NCBI GenBank assembly: GCA_016936595.1
Contig: JAFGXO010000016.1
Location: 1-51,211, forward strand
Source: Bacteroidales bacterium
GTDB lineage: Bacteria; Bacteroidota; Bacteroidia; Bacteroidales; JAFGUD01
DNA length: 51,211 bases
Direction of reading: 5' to 3'
In this document: one piece after another, positions 39,741 through 49,436 of the stretch
Position numbering within the stretch: position 1 is the stretch's first letter
How the letters are laid out: the number at the start of each line of letters is the position of its first letter
Translations under genes and position numbers: made by a program
The notes under the pieces: generated by a model
Told to the model about the DNA's origin: nothing
Seen by the model: the letters and a program-made list of their open reading frames with translations, nothing else
Database searches by the model: none

Positions 39741-40745
39741 TTATGGTTGATAGTATGAATTGTTGTAAATTATCATGTAATCGGAAATGTTCATTAGTTC
39801 TTTTAGCGTTATTTGCGGGTTGTTTTCAGTGTATGCTTCAATAATTTTGTAACCTATAAAAGCACCCGCTCTGGGTGCCGACTTTGTTTGAAATGGAGTT
39901 GTAAATGGTGCTTCTCCGGTGTAGGTTTTTATATCCATAAAATTTGTTGAAAAAAGCATTTCCTCTGAAATTAAGTACTCCCAAATATTTTTTTCATATT
40001 CATTTGCCCAACCCCATTGTGAGTATTTGTAGCCCCATTTTAGTGTGTCGTTTACTTCGGGTAACATCGCATCTAAAAAGTATTGAACTCTTCCTTGATA
40101 AATCATATTTGATAAAACTGTATTTATTGAATCATTGTACGGAAATTGTGCTGTACACCACGCTCGCATTACGTCAACCGGAAGCATTTCTTTGGTCATT
40201 CGGCGTACTAAATAATTTTCAAACATTCCCGAATAAGCAGTAAACGACTTGCCAAGGTATTTATCTAAACTTATTCCAATATAGTTGTTTCCAGTAAAAA
40301 CAGATATATTATAGCCTGAAATACAAGTGTTTATTGTGGGTATTGTGGTGTTGGGGAAATAATATTTGTAATGTTTAAAAGCATTTGTTAAATTTTGCTC
40401 AATAAAATTATCGTTTGGTGGAAAAACAGAAAGAACATGATTATATAAATCCATTTGATCGCAATAGTAATAAAAATCTGTTAAATGATCATAAAAAGTT
40501 CGCTGATCCGGTAATCCAACTCCTATTAGTTTTGTGTTATAATCTGTAAAAAAATCACTATATTTATCTTGCATCTTTGGCATTGCATAGTAAATACTGT
40601 CGCCGCTAAGACTAAACATTTCGATGTCGAATCTGTTAATCTCAAGGTTTATTTCTTGATCCGAAACATCAACGTTAAATTTATTATTATTGCAACTTGA
40701 TAAAATAAATATTATTGCGAGCAACGATAGTCCGTATTTTTTCAT
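39741..40745 (-). CDS. gldB: Gliding motility lipoprotein GldB
   Basis: 334 aa; lipobox IFILSSCNNN; INRFDIEMFSL, HYKYYFPNTTIPTINTCISGYN, ISLDKYLGKSF, GWANEYEKNIWEYLISEEMLFSTN. Confidence 0.82.
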   Translation of the reverse strand: MKKYGLSLLAIIFILSSCNNNKFNVDVSDQEINLEINRFDIEMFSLSGDSIYYAMPKMQDKYSDFFTDYNTKLIGVGLPDQRTFYDHLTDFYYYCDQMDLYNHVLSVFPPNDNFIEQNLTNAFKHYKYYFPNTTIPTINTCISGYNISVFTGNNYIGISLDKYLGKSFTAYSGMFENYLVRRMTKEMLPVDVMRAWCTAQFPYNDSINTVLSNMIYQGRVQYFLDAMLPEVNDTLKWGYKYSQWGWANEYEKNIWEYLISEEMLFSTNFMDIKTYTGEAPFTTPFQTKSAPRAGAFIGYKIIEAYTENNPQITLKELMNISDYMIIYNNSYYQP

Positions 40746-41671
40746 TTTTGTTTATTTTTTATGTAATTTATGTTCCTGTATAATCCTGTATATTTTGTTC
40801 TTTTAACGGCCGAATTGATAAAAATATTATTAAATGTTTGTTCAGAAATATTTTCCCAGTCCTTTTTTTCTAATTGCAAAAGTAAAAAATGTGGATTAAA
40901 TCTTTCATCTTCTGTTGGAATTGATTTTTTATTCCATGGGCAAACATCTTGACAAATATCGCAGCCAAAAATATTATTTTTAAAATTTAAGTTAAAATCA
41001 TTTTCAAATTCCCCTTTTTTTTCTATTGTTTGATAAGAAATACAATTGTTTGAGTTAATAATATATGGTTTTATTATTGCTCCTGTTGGGCAAGCTTCAA
41101 TACATTTTGTGCAACTTCCACAGTAAGAGTTAATTTGTTTAGTTGAATAGGTTAACTCTATATCAATAATTAATTCACCTATAAAAAAAAATGAGCCTTT
41201 TTTTGTTAGTAACATTGAGTTTTTTCCAATCCAGCCTAAACCGGCTTTTTTTGCAATTGATCGTTCTAATACCGGTGCTGAATCAACAAATACTCTACCG
41301 TTTACGGGTTCAATTTGTTTGTTAATAAATTCAAAAAGTTTATATAAATCATCTTTTAATATTTTGTGATAATCTGCACCGTAGGCATATTTTGAAATTT
41401 GGTATGTGTTGTTATTTTGCTGTTTTTGAGGAAAGTAATTTTTGAGAACAACAATAACAGATTTAGCGTTTTCAACAAGCAAATTGGGGTTTAAACGTTT
41501 TTCAAAATTTCGCTTCATGTAGCTCATGTCTGCGTGATAGTTGTTATCTATCCATTTTTGTAAATGTTCTTTTTCTGAGGATAAAAAATCGGCTTTTATT
41601 ATTCCTATTTCGTTAAAACCTGTTTTAAGAGCTTGATTTTTAATGAGTTCTGTTTTTTCAGAAATATTCAT
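40742..41671 (-). CDS. queG: Epoxyqueuosine reductase QueG
   Basis: 309 aa; two 4Fe-4S motifs CGSCTKCIEACPTGAI and GCDICQDVCPWNKKSIPT; VFVDSAPVLERSIAKKAGLGWIGKNSMLL. Confidence 0.95.
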   Translation of the reverse strand: MNISEKTELIKNQALKTGFNEIGIIKADFLSSEKEHLQKWIDNNYHADMSYMKRNFEKRLNPNLLVENAKSVIVVLKNYFPQKQQNNNTYQISKYAYGADYHKILKDDLYKLFEFINKQIEPVNGRVFVDSAPVLERSIAKKAGLGWIGKNSMLLTKKGSFFFIGELIIDIELTYSTKQINSYCGSCTKCIEACPTGAIIKPYIINSNNCISYQTIEKKGEFENDFNLNFKNNIFGCDICQDVCPWNKKSIPTEDERFNPHFLLLQLEKKDWENISEQTFNNIFINSAVKRTKYTGLYRNINYIKNKQK

Positions 41672-41700
41672 TTGTTTTTGTAATTTTAATTTACTTAAAA

Positions 41701-41727
41701 AAAACCCAACATTTTTTGTTGGGTTTT
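41701..41727 (-). terminator. Rho-independent terminator after mltD-like gene
   Basis: aaaacccaaca-ttttt-tgttgggtttt inverted repeat; A-run on + strand gives a T-run on - strand. Confidence 0.75.
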
Positions 41728-41745
41728 TATTTGTAAAATAAATAA

Positions 41746-43299
41746 TTATTTACGTTTAATTTTAATAACTTGTCCAATTTGTAGATGCTGAACATCGCTA
41801 TTTGTAAAACTGTTAATAGTTTTTATATCATCGTGAGAAACACCATTAAATTTTTGTGCTATAGTATATAAGTTATCACCTGATTTTATAGTATAATAAA
41901 TAAAATTTGGATCAAGGTTTTGTTGGGCAGTTGTTCTATTGCTTGATTTATTTTGTTTTTGATCAAAACTCATTGAATTAAAGCTGTTGTAATACGATAC
42001 TTTACGTAAAGGTTCATAGATTTTTAAAGTTTGACCAACGGTAAGTCTGTTAGATGTTAACCCGTTCCAACATTTTATATCGCTTATCGACACGTCAAAC
42101 CATTCGGCAATAAAAGAGTAGGTGTCGCCTGATTTAATAGTGTAGTTAACAACTCCCATACCGCTAAAATCATAATCGGGGCATGGTGGCGGAGTGTATG
42201 TTGATTGTCTGTAAGTGTTATTATTTCGATGTGTTGGCATTGATTTTACAACAAATTTACTCGAAAATAGAATAGAATCATTGTAATCGTAAATTTTATC
42301 TTCGTTAATTAAATAATTCATAATTTCTTCAACCGGTAGTCGTAAAGCGTAGGGTTTTACGTACCCCGGGATAATATCTAATTTAAATTGAGGATTTAAA
42401 TCTCTAAGTTGTTCTATTGGAATATCTAACACTTCGGCAACTTGTAATAAGTGTAAAGTATCGGTTACCATAACTGTATCAGTATTTAAAGGTAATTGAA
42501 TATCAGCAGGATAAAAATTATGTTCGTCGGTGTAGTTCATAATATAAGTCATAGCAATAAATGCTGGAATATATCCTCTTGTTTCGCGGGGTAGATACAT
42601 GTAAATGTCCCAAAAATCAGTTTTTCCACCCGAACGAGCTATTGCTCTGCGAACATTACCGGCACCACAATTGTATGATGCTAAAGCTAAGTTCCAATCT
42701 CCAAAAATAGCGTATAGTTCATCTAAATATTGAACAGCAGCTTCGGTGCTTCTGAGTGGGTCGCGGCGTTCGTCAACATAACTGTTAATTTCTAAATTAT
42801 ATCTTTTGCCTGTTGCATAAATAAATTGCCAAATTCCGGTTGCTCCGGCACTCGAAACTGCTCTTGGATTTAAAGCTGATTCAATAATTGGTAAATATTT
42901 TAGCTCAAGTGGCATGTTGTGTGCATCAAGTTCTTTTTCGAACATTGGAAAATAATATTCCGAAAGACCCATATATGTAGGAATCATGTATTTGCCTTTT
43001 TTAAGATATAAATAAATCCATTGTCTAACTTTTTCGTTATAAGACAGTTGTATAGGTGTTGGTATTAGTTTTAGTCTTTCAATTATTATAGAATCGGAAA
43101 CGTTAATGTCGTGATCGTTTGTGAAAATGTTTTTTTGAACACTTGTGTCTAATGATGTTTTAACGTACCATCCATTTAATAAACTGTCAAAATTTGACAT
43201 AGTTTGTGCTCTTAGAAGAGAGTCTTCATTAATTTGAGCATTAATTACTGTGTTTGATAATAGCGTGAAAGAAAATAAAATAAAGAAGAGTTTTTTCAT
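41746..43299 (-). CDS. Membrane-bound lytic murein transglycosylase D-like protein with two LysM domains
   Basis: 517 aa; ESALNPRAVSSAGATGIWQFIYATGKRYNL, ALASYNCGAGNVRRAIARSGG; LysM repeats VNYTIKSGDTYSFIAEWFDVSISDIKCWNGL and IYYTIKSGDNLYTIAQKFNGVSHDDIKTIN. Confidence 0.93.
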   Translation of the reverse strand: MKKLFFILFSFTLLSNTVINAQINEDSLLRAQTMSNFDSLLNGWYVKTSLDTSVQKNIFTNDHDINVSDSIIIERLKLIPTPIQLSYNEKVRQWIYLYLKKGKYMIPTYMGLSEYYFPMFEKELDAHNMPLELKYLPIIESALNPRAVSSAGATGIWQFIYATGKRYNLEINSYVDERRDPLRSTEAAVQYLDELYAIFGDWNLALASYNCGAGNVRRAIARSGGKTDFWDIYMYLPRETRGYIPAFIAMTYIMNYTDEHNFYPADIQLPLNTDTVMVTDTLHLLQVAEVLDIPIEQLRDLNPQFKLDIIPGYVKPYALRLPVEEIMNYLINEDKIYDYNDSILFSSKFVVKSMPTHRNNNTYRQSTYTPPPCPDYDFSGMGVVNYTIKSGDTYSFIAEWFDVSISDIKCWNGLTSNRLTVGQTLKIYEPLRKVSYYNSFNSMSFDQKQNKSSNRTTAQQNLDPNFIYYTIKSGDNLYTIAQKFNGVSHDDIKTINSFTNSDVQHLQIGQVIKIKRK

Positions 43300-43336
43300 T
43301 AGTTTAATTTTTTTTGGTAAAAACTGTACAAATTTA

Positions 43337-43903
43337 CTAAAAATAAAATTGAAAAGTTAATCCGTAAACAGGATTGAGTGCAAAAGTATTAAAATAAGGT
43401 TTAAAATTCAAGGATAAATCATCAGAGATGTCAAAATCACTAAGTTCGGCGTCAACATAAGCGTCTATAACATTTATTGTCCACCACAATATTCCTCCAA
43501 TAAAAAACAAATCCCTCTGTCGTCTGGCAACGTTATAATTATTTGCCAGTTCGTTTAAATCTGAAATTCCGGTTGTTGGAAATTTTAGATGTTCGGGTAT
43601 TGTTTGGTCTTGCATTAAAAGAATATCGTTTCTGTATGCAATATAAGCCCATTGAGATTTTCTAATATAATATCCAACTCCACCAAAAACGCCATAAATT
43701 ATCGGGATTTTATAGTATTTTCTGTTGTATATTTGTCCGGCTCCGGGCAAAACTGCCGATAAAGCAATTGCAACAGTTGGATTACGTACAGGTTTAACTT
43801 TTTTAGTTGTAGTATCTTGAGAAATAATAATTAAACTGTCATTTTGTGAAAATATTTGAATTGAAAATACAACAAAAAAAAGCAAAAAAATTAGGTACTT
43901 CAT
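43337..43903 (-). CDS. DUF5683-domain exported protein
   Basis: 188 aa; NPTVAIALSAVLPGAGQIYNRKYYKIPIIYGVFGGVGYYI; located next to parB as commonly seen in Bacteroidota. Confidence 0.82.
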   Translation of the reverse strand: MKYLIFLLFFVVFSIQIFSQNDSLIIISQDTTTKKVKPVRNPTVAIALSAVLPGAGQIYNRKYYKIPIIYGVFGGVGYYIRKSQWAYIAYRNDILLMQDQTIPEHLKFPTTGISDLNELANNYNVARRQRDLFFIGGILWWTINVIDAYVDAELSDFDISDDLSLNFKPYFNTFALNPVYGLTFQFYF

Positions 43904-44781
43904 TAAGACAATAAATTTACTATTTTTTCTAAAAGTTCAGAATTATTAAAATCAATTATAAGTTTTCCGCTGCCATCACCCGATAATTTAATATCAACTT
44001 TTGTGCTGAATTTTTCTTCAATATCTGTTTTGTAAATAGATATTTCTTCAGGTATTTCAATTTCTTTTTTTGTTGAACGTAACGGCGGATTAATAATTGC
44101 ATCAACAGCCTCTTTAGTTTTTTTAACCGATAATCCGGCGGCTAAAATTTTGTAAAAAACTTTAAGTTGGTTATGTCTGTCTGGTAATGAACTTAATACC
44201 TTTGCATGCCCCATTGTAATTTTTGTTGAACGCAATCCGGCTTGTACTTCGGGTGGAAGTTTTAATAACCTTAAATAATTGGCTATTGATGAACGACCTT
44301 TTCCGGTTCTTTCGCTCAAGTTTTCTTGTGTTAAACTGCATTCGTCCATTAAACGTTGATATGAGATTGCAATTTCAATAGGATTAAGATTTTCTCTTTG
44401 TATATTTTCAACTAATGCAAATTCAAGCATTTCTTGATCGTTTGCATCTCTAACAAAGGCAGGTATTTTTTCTAACCCTGCTAATTTTGATGCACGTAAT
44501 CTTCTTTCGCCTGATATTAATTGAAATTTATCTTTATTAAGTAATCTTACTGTTATTGGTTGAATTATTCCTAATTGTCGTATAGATTCGGCTAACTCAA
44601 GTAAGGCTTGTTCGTCAAATTGAGATCTGGGCTGAAAAGGATTTGTGTCAATTTTATTAACATCTATTTCTGCAATATTACCGGTTTTTATTGCTTCTTC
44701 TATTGTTTTTGCCGGCGTATAACTTGATTCCGGAATTAATGCTCCTAGTCCTTTGCCTAATCTGTTTTCGTTTTTTGCCAT
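43903..44781 (-). CDS. parB: ParB/RepB/Spo0J family partition protein
   Basis: 292 aa; LGKGLGALIPES, IDTNPFQPRSQFDEQALLELAESIRQLGIIQPITVR, LISGERRLRASKLAGLEKIPAFVRD. Confidence 0.96.
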   Translation of the reverse strand: MAKNENRLGKGLGALIPESSYTPAKTIEEAIKTGNIAEIDVNKIDTNPFQPRSQFDEQALLELAESIRQLGIIQPITVRLLNKDKFQLISGERRLRASKLAGLEKIPAFVRDANDQEMLEFALVENIQRENLNPIEIAISYQRLMDECSLTQENLSERTGKGRSSIANYLRLLKLPPEVQAGLRSTKITMGHAKVLSSLPDRHNQLKVFYKILAAGLSVKKTKEAVDAIINPPLRSTKKEIEIPEEISIYKTDIEEKFSTKVDIKLSGDGSGKLIIDFNNSELLEKIVNLLS

Positions 44782-44872
44782 AATTGTTTTTTTTCTGGTT
44801 AATCGTTAAAAGTTCATTAAACCAAGTGTAGTTGTAAAAACTTTTATTTTGAAGTTATTAATCAAAAGCAAT

Positions 44873-45670
44873 TTACTTTTCTTCTTCCTCTTCATCGGTT
44901 GCAGCAGGTTCGTTATTTGCTATTAGTTCTCGTCCTAAATTTAAATAATTTATTGCTCCGGTAGATTTTGCATCATAAGTAATAACGGGTAAGCCATGGC
45001 TTGGAGCTTCTGTTAATCGGATGTTTCTTTGAATAATTGTTTCAAAAACTAACGATTGAAAATGTCTTTGTACTTCTTCAACAACAAGATTCGATAGTTT
45101 TAAACGAGCATCGTACATTGTAAGTAAAAATCCTTCTATTTGAAGTTCAGGGTTTAATCCGTTTTGTATCATTTTAACGGTGTTTAACAGCTTGCCAAGT
45201 CCTTCTAATGCAAAATATTCACACTGAACCGGTATGATAACTGAATCGGCTGCTGTTAAGGCGTTTAAGGTTAATAATCCAAGTGATGGCGAGCAATCAA
45301 TTAAAATATAATCGTAATTATCTGAAATTTCTTTAATTGCTGTTTTGAAAATTCGTTCTCGGTTATCAAAGTTAAGCATTTCAATTTCTGCTCCAACTAA
45401 ATCTATGTGAGAAGGTAATATGTCGAGTCCCGGAACGTCTGTTTTTTTAACGGCATCTTTTATATTGATTTCATTTACAACGCATTCGTATATGCTATTT
45501 TCAATTTCACGTGGGTCAAATCCCAAGCCGGAAGTTGCATTTGCTTGTGGATCAGCATCTATAATTAGTGTGCGTTTTTCAAGAACAGCTAAACTGGCTC
45601 CTAAATTTATTGAGGTCGTTGTTTTGCCTACTCCGCCTTTTTGATTTGCAATTGCAATAGTTTTTGACAT
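44873..45670 (-). CDS. parA: ParA/Soj family chromosome-partitioning ATPase
   Basis: 265 aa; IAIANQKGGVGKTTTSINLGASLA deviant Walker A, LIIDADPQANATSGLG, LIDCSPSLGLLTLNAL. Confidence 0.96.
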   Translation of the reverse strand: MSKTIAIANQKGGVGKTTTSINLGASLAVLEKRTLIIDADPQANATSGLGFDPREIENSIYECVVNEINIKDAVKKTDVPGLDILPSHIDLVGAEIEMLNFDNRERIFKTAIKEISDNYDYILIDCSPSLGLLTLNALTAADSVIIPVQCEYFALEGLGKLLNTVKMIQNGLNPELQIEGFLLTMYDARLKLSNLVVEEVQRHFQSLVFETIIQRNIRLTEAPSHGLPVITYDAKSTGAINYLNLGRELIANNEPAATDEEEEEK

Positions 45671-45753
45671 CTTAAATGCTTTTAGAATTTTTGCAAAATT
45701 ACAAAAAAAACAAAAACTATTTAAAAATAATTTCTTTTTTAATTAACATTCTT

Positions 45754-45770
45754 TTCACAGTCATTGTGAA
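45754..45770. promoter_or_regulatory. Palindromic candidate operator upstream of parA
   Basis: ttcaca-gtcat-tgtgaa, 84 bp upstream of the parA start codon. Confidence 0.3.
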
Positions 45771-45919
45771 TAGTATGTTTATAAGGTTTTGATAATTTAT
45801 ATAACTGTCATTAAATTAGATACTTATATGTACTTTGTGTTTTGTTGTAATTGTTGATAAATATATTTATTTTGATTGTAATTTATTGTGTTTTAGTATA
45901 TTATATAGCTTGATAAAAA

Positions 45920-45950
45920 AAACACATTAAGACTAAGCAATAATGTGTTT
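45920..45950. terminator. Terminator hairpin downstream of the - strand lipoprotein/membrane-protein pair
   Basis: aaacacatta-agactaagcaa-taatgtgttt, flanked by A-run and T-run (works in both directions). Confidence 0.65.
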
Positions 45951-46017
45951 GTTTTTTAGATTTTTAAAACTTTTTTGTCAAAATTTTAAATAATTATAAA
46001 TTTAATTTTAGTGTAAA

Positions 46018-46356
46018 TTATTCTTTACTTTTTTTATCTGTTTTTAATTTTCGGGCAATTGATGCCGATTTTATCACAATAAGTCCAAATGCCGAAAAGA
46101 AAAATAATATTATTAGCCCGTACAATATTTTATTTGAGGATATTATTAGTCCAAATATTCCTAATATAACTATTACAACCCCAAAAAAAGATGTTGGTTT
46201 AAACATTGAAAAAACAAATATAAACATTAACACAAATAATGCAACCCCTGTAACAAAATTCTCAACGTCAGCATTTGCAATTTTAAACAGAGTTACTGCT
46301 CCAATAATAAAAAAAATATTAACTAATGAACCTAAAATTAGTCTTGCGGTTTTCAT
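46018..46356 (-). CDS. Small integral membrane protein, hypothetical
   Basis: 112 aa, about four hydrophobic segments; 4 bp downstream of the lipoprotein ORF. Confidence 0.6.
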   Translation of the reverse strand: MKTARLILGSLVNIFFIIGAVTLFKIANADVENFVTGVALFVLMFIFVFSMFKPTSFFGVVIVILGIFGLIISSNKILYGLIILFFFSAFGLIVIKSASIARKLKTDKKSKE

Positions 46357-46360
46357 TTTT

Positions 46361-46861
46361 TTATTTTTTTAGATTAAATGAACGTATTATTTCGTCGTTA
46401 TAATACTCATTAAAACTTTTGCTTGTTTTATCTGAAGTAACTCTTATTATATAGTAGTAATATTCGTTTGGCACAACAGCAAAGCTCCAAAAATATTTTA
46501 GGTCGTCGTAGTTATTTACTCCATTTATTACAACTGCGTTGTAGCCACTTATTTGAGTGTTTCTTGTTACAAGGTTTTTTGTGTCTTTCCCTGCTAAAAA
46601 AAAGTTTAATTCTTTTGAAACACATTCATTTATTGATAAAAAGGCGTTTTTATTTCGCCGTATTACCCATACTGAAAATTCCTCACTGTTGTTGTCTAAT
46701 TGTACGTTTGTTGTATCTTTTTTTATCGTTTGCGATTCAACATTTGCCTCAGGAAATTTGAAGTAATATTCATCTGTTTCAATTATTTTGTACTTTTTGC
46801 AACCAAGTGCTAAAATTGAAATCAGAAAAAATAAGGCAATTACTACTTTATTTAATTTCAT
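46361..46861 (-). CDS. Hypothetical lipoprotein
   Basis: 166 aa; lipobox ISILALGCKKYK. Confidence 0.65.
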   Translation of the reverse strand: MKLNKVVIALFFLISILALGCKKYKIIETDEYYFKFPEANVESQTIKKDTTNVQLDNNSEEFSVWVIRRNKNAFLSINECVSKELNFFLAGKDTKNLVTRNTQISGYNAVVINGVNNYDDLKYFWSFAVVPNEYYYYIIRVTSDKTSKSFNEYYNDEIIRSFNLKK

Positions 46862-46897
46862 TTTTCTAATTTTGTGGAAATTTTAAAATCGTATTCC

Positions 46898-47272
46898 ATG
46901 TTCGACAATTTAATGCAAAATTTATTCCTTAATACTCAAAATAAGATTGAAGAAGAAAAAAAAGTGCTTGAGGAAAAAATAATAGAATATTCATCTGCCG
47001 ATGATTATATTAAGATAAAACTTAATGCAAATATTAAAGTTTTAGATATAAGTATTTCTCCTAACATTATTAGTGAAGATAAAGAAATGCTTGAAGATTT
47101 TCTTGTTGTAAATTTTAATAAAGCTATTGAGTTGGCTAATAAAGCAAGAGAGGAACAACTTGAAAGTATAAAAACCGAAATGATGCCTGATATTAATGAT
47201 ATTTTAGGGTCTTTTTCTGATGATTTTGATGATGACAATTTTGATGATAACGACGATGAAATTATTCAATAA
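46898..47272 (+). CDS. YbaB/EbfC-family nucleoid-associated protein with acidic C-terminal tail
   Basis: MFDNLMQNLFLNTQNKIEEEKKVLEEKIIEYSSADDYIKIKLNANIKVLDISISPNII matches the YbaB pattern; ATG at 46898 preferred. Confidence 0.8.
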   Translation: MFDNLMQNLFLNTQNKIEEEKKVLEEKIIEYSSADDYIKIKLNANIKVLDISISPNIISEDKEMLEDFLVVNFNKAIELANKAREEQLESIKTEMMPDINDILGSFSDDFDDDNFDDNDDEIIQ

Positions 47273-47296
47273 ATTAAAGAAAATAATATAAAAATT

Positions 47297-47758
47297 ATGA
47301 AAAGAGTAATATATTTTATTGTTGTGTTGGTTTTTATTGTTAGTTGCTCCGATGAGTATCAACCCGGAAACTATTACCCCGATGTTGATGGGGGAATAGA
47401 GGAGGTTTTCCCTGATTCTATTGCCGGCTTAAAGTCCAATACAAAATTTGATTTTATGAATGATTCCTGTAAGTCAATTTCTGCTACTTATGGCGATAAA
47501 AGTGATATATATATACAAATCTTGCTTGTAGATTTTGATTATTCTTCGCCCAAAGAATGTATTAGTAACTATATTATGCCTCAATTTAAAGAATTTGCAA
47601 AAATTAAAAAGAATTACAACGAATTTCAAGTTACTGCTTCAAACGATGATTTTAATGCCTTTACATGGTATGAAGATGAGTTCGTTTTTTTCTTAAAATG
47701 TCATAACAAATATCTTGACGCAATAGTTCGCGAAACTTCTTATCTAAAATACAAATGA
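47297..47758 (+). CDS. Hypothetical lipoprotein
   Basis: 153 aa; lipobox FIVSCSDEY; 4-bp ATGA overlap with anmK. Confidence 0.65.
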   Translation: MKRVIYFIVVLVFIVSCSDEYQPGNYYPDVDGGIEEVFPDSIAGLKSNTKFDFMNDSCKSISATYGDKSDIYIQILLVDFDYSSPKECISNYIMPQFKEFAKIKKNYNEFQVTASNDDFNAFTWYEDEFVFFLKCHNKYLDAIVRETSYLKYK

Positions 47759-48813
47759 TATATAATGTACTTGGCTTAATGTCCGGAACTTCGCTTGATG
47801 GACTGGACTTGGCTTTGTGTAAGTTTGATTCTAAAGACTTTAAGAATTTTTCTGTGATTAAAACTATCACAGCAGAATTTCCTGAGGATTTAAGTAGTCA
47901 GGTTAAAAATGCTTTGATGTTATCGGCTATTGAATTTGTTGAACTTCATAAAAATTTTGGTGAATTTATTGCTGCTCAAATTAATAAATTTTTATCAACT
48001 TATAAAATTGATTTTGTTGCATCACACGGACATACTGTAGTTCATTTTCCTTTTAAAAATGTTAATTTTCAGATTGGTGATGGAGCCACTATCTCTTCAT
48101 TAACAGGGCTTCCGGTTGTTTGCGATTTTAGGAGTAATGATATTGCTCTAGGTGGGCAGGGAGCTCCTTTAGTGCCTGCCGGTGAAAAATATCTTTTTTC
48201 TGATTATGATACTTTTTTAAATATTGGCGGATTTTCTAATGTTAGTTTTTGGAGAGAAAAAATATTAGCTTACGATATAACACCAACAAATTATGCCCTA
48301 AATTATTTTGCTAATTTGCTTAACCAAAAATTTGATAAAAATGGCAATTTTGGCAGAAAAGGAGATATAAACTTTGAATTACTATCTAAATTGAGTCAAC
48401 TAACGTATTATAAAAAAACTCCACCAAAATCTCTTGCCGACCATTGGTTTTTTAGTGATTTTTTACCCGAAGTTGAAAAATTTAAAATTCCAATTCATGA
48501 TAAAATGAGAACAATTTACGAACTTTCAGCTGTTAAAATTGGCGAAAATTTAGATCAATTTAACACCAAAAAAGTTCTTGTAACCGGTGGAGGGGCTCAC
48601 AATTTATTTTTAATCGAATTATTGAAAAAAAATACTCGTGCAAAAATAATTATTCCAAGCAAACAAATTGTTGATTATAAAGAAGCAATAATTTTTGCTT
48701 TTCTTGGATTGTTGCGTTGGCTTAAAATCCCAAATTGTTTGTCATCGGTTACAGGTGCTAAATTTGATAATATTGGAGGTGCAATTTATCAAACTAAACA
48801 GCTCTTTAAATAA
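47755..48813 (+). CDS. anmK: Anhydro-N-acetylmuramic acid kinase
   Basis: 352 aa; LGLMSGTSLDGLDLALC, ASHGHTVVHFP, FQIGDGATISSLTGLPVVCDFRSNDIALGGQGAPLVPAGEKYLF, LVTGGGAHNLFLIELL. Confidence 0.94.
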   Translation: MIYNVLGLMSGTSLDGLDLALCKFDSKDFKNFSVIKTITAEFPEDLSSQVKNALMLSAIEFVELHKNFGEFIAAQINKFLSTYKIDFVASHGHTVVHFPFKNVNFQIGDGATISSLTGLPVVCDFRSNDIALGGQGAPLVPAGEKYLFSDYDTFLNIGGFSNVSFWREKILAYDITPTNYALNYFANLLNQKFDKNGNFGRKGDINFELLSKLSQLTYYKKTPPKSLADHWFFSDFLPEVEKFKIPIHDKMRTIYELSAVKIGENLDQFNTKKVLVTGGGAHNLFLIELLKKNTRAKIIIPSKQIVDYKEAIIFAFLGLLRWLKIPNCLSSVTGAKFDNIGGAIYQTKQLFK

Positions 48814-49427
48814 GCTCTGCTTTCTTGCCCAAGGTTAAACAATAAATCTAAAATACTTAAATTTGGTTCAAATTTATATCGGTCGGCGAAAACCTGCATG
48901 TATTGTTGTGTTTTAAAGTTTTTATCCTCAAGTTTTTCTTTTGGTGAAAGAGAAAATCTGTAGTCGTTGGTGTTATTTTTATCAATTTCTAAAAATTCTT
49001 CACTTATGTTTATGTTTGCTTCAATCGCAAGTAAACTAAGCGATGTTTCTAAAATATAATAGTTTAAATCAATTAGATATGAATATTTTTTTTTAAAAAA
49101 AGGATAATAATCTTCAATAAAAAATTCATAAAAAGGAGAAGAGGCGTACGCACTTTTTATGGATTGTAAATGTTGATTCTGCCAATTTTCGGCATAATTT
49201 ATTTTAATGTCTTTGGTTTTTATTTTTCCGGTTCTGCCTTTAGTAACCGGCACAACTAAACTTAATTTTCCATTGGCTCCCAAAATATAGCAACGATTGC
49301 GAAAAGTTTGTTTTGGAAATGTTTCATTATTATCAATAATAATTGAATTATATTTTAATATTTTTGTAAGATACTGTATGTTAGGGAAATAAGCTGTAGA
49401 AAGTAAGCTCTGATTAGTAGTTTGCAT
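48789..49427 (-). CDS. WbqC-family protein
   Basis: 212 aa; STAYFPNIQYL, FRNRCYILGANGKLSLVVPVTKG, NWQNQHLQSIKSAYASSPFYEFFIEDY. Confidence 0.88.
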   Translation of the reverse strand: MQTTNQSLLSTAYFPNIQYLTKILKYNSIIIDNNETFPKQTFRNRCYILGANGKLSLVVPVTKGRTGKIKTKDIKINYAENWQNQHLQSIKSAYASSPFYEFFIEDYYPFFKKKYSYLIDLNYYILETSLSLLAIEANINISEEFLEIDKNNTNDYRFSLSPKEKLEDKNFKTQQYMQVFADRYKFEPNLSILDLLFNLGQESRAYLKSCLV

Positions 49428-49436
49428 ATCTTTTTT

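Noticed and set aside
45505-45513. TTTCACGTG half-match to the parS consensus inside parA
   Set aside because: Only the left arm and centre match; the right arm reads GGGTC instead of AAACA (about 11/16), so not a convincing parS; it encodes the parA codons.
41746-45670. mltD-like / DUF5683 / parB / parA cluster as a possible novel system
   Set aside because: Common Bacteroidota housekeeping neighbourhood.
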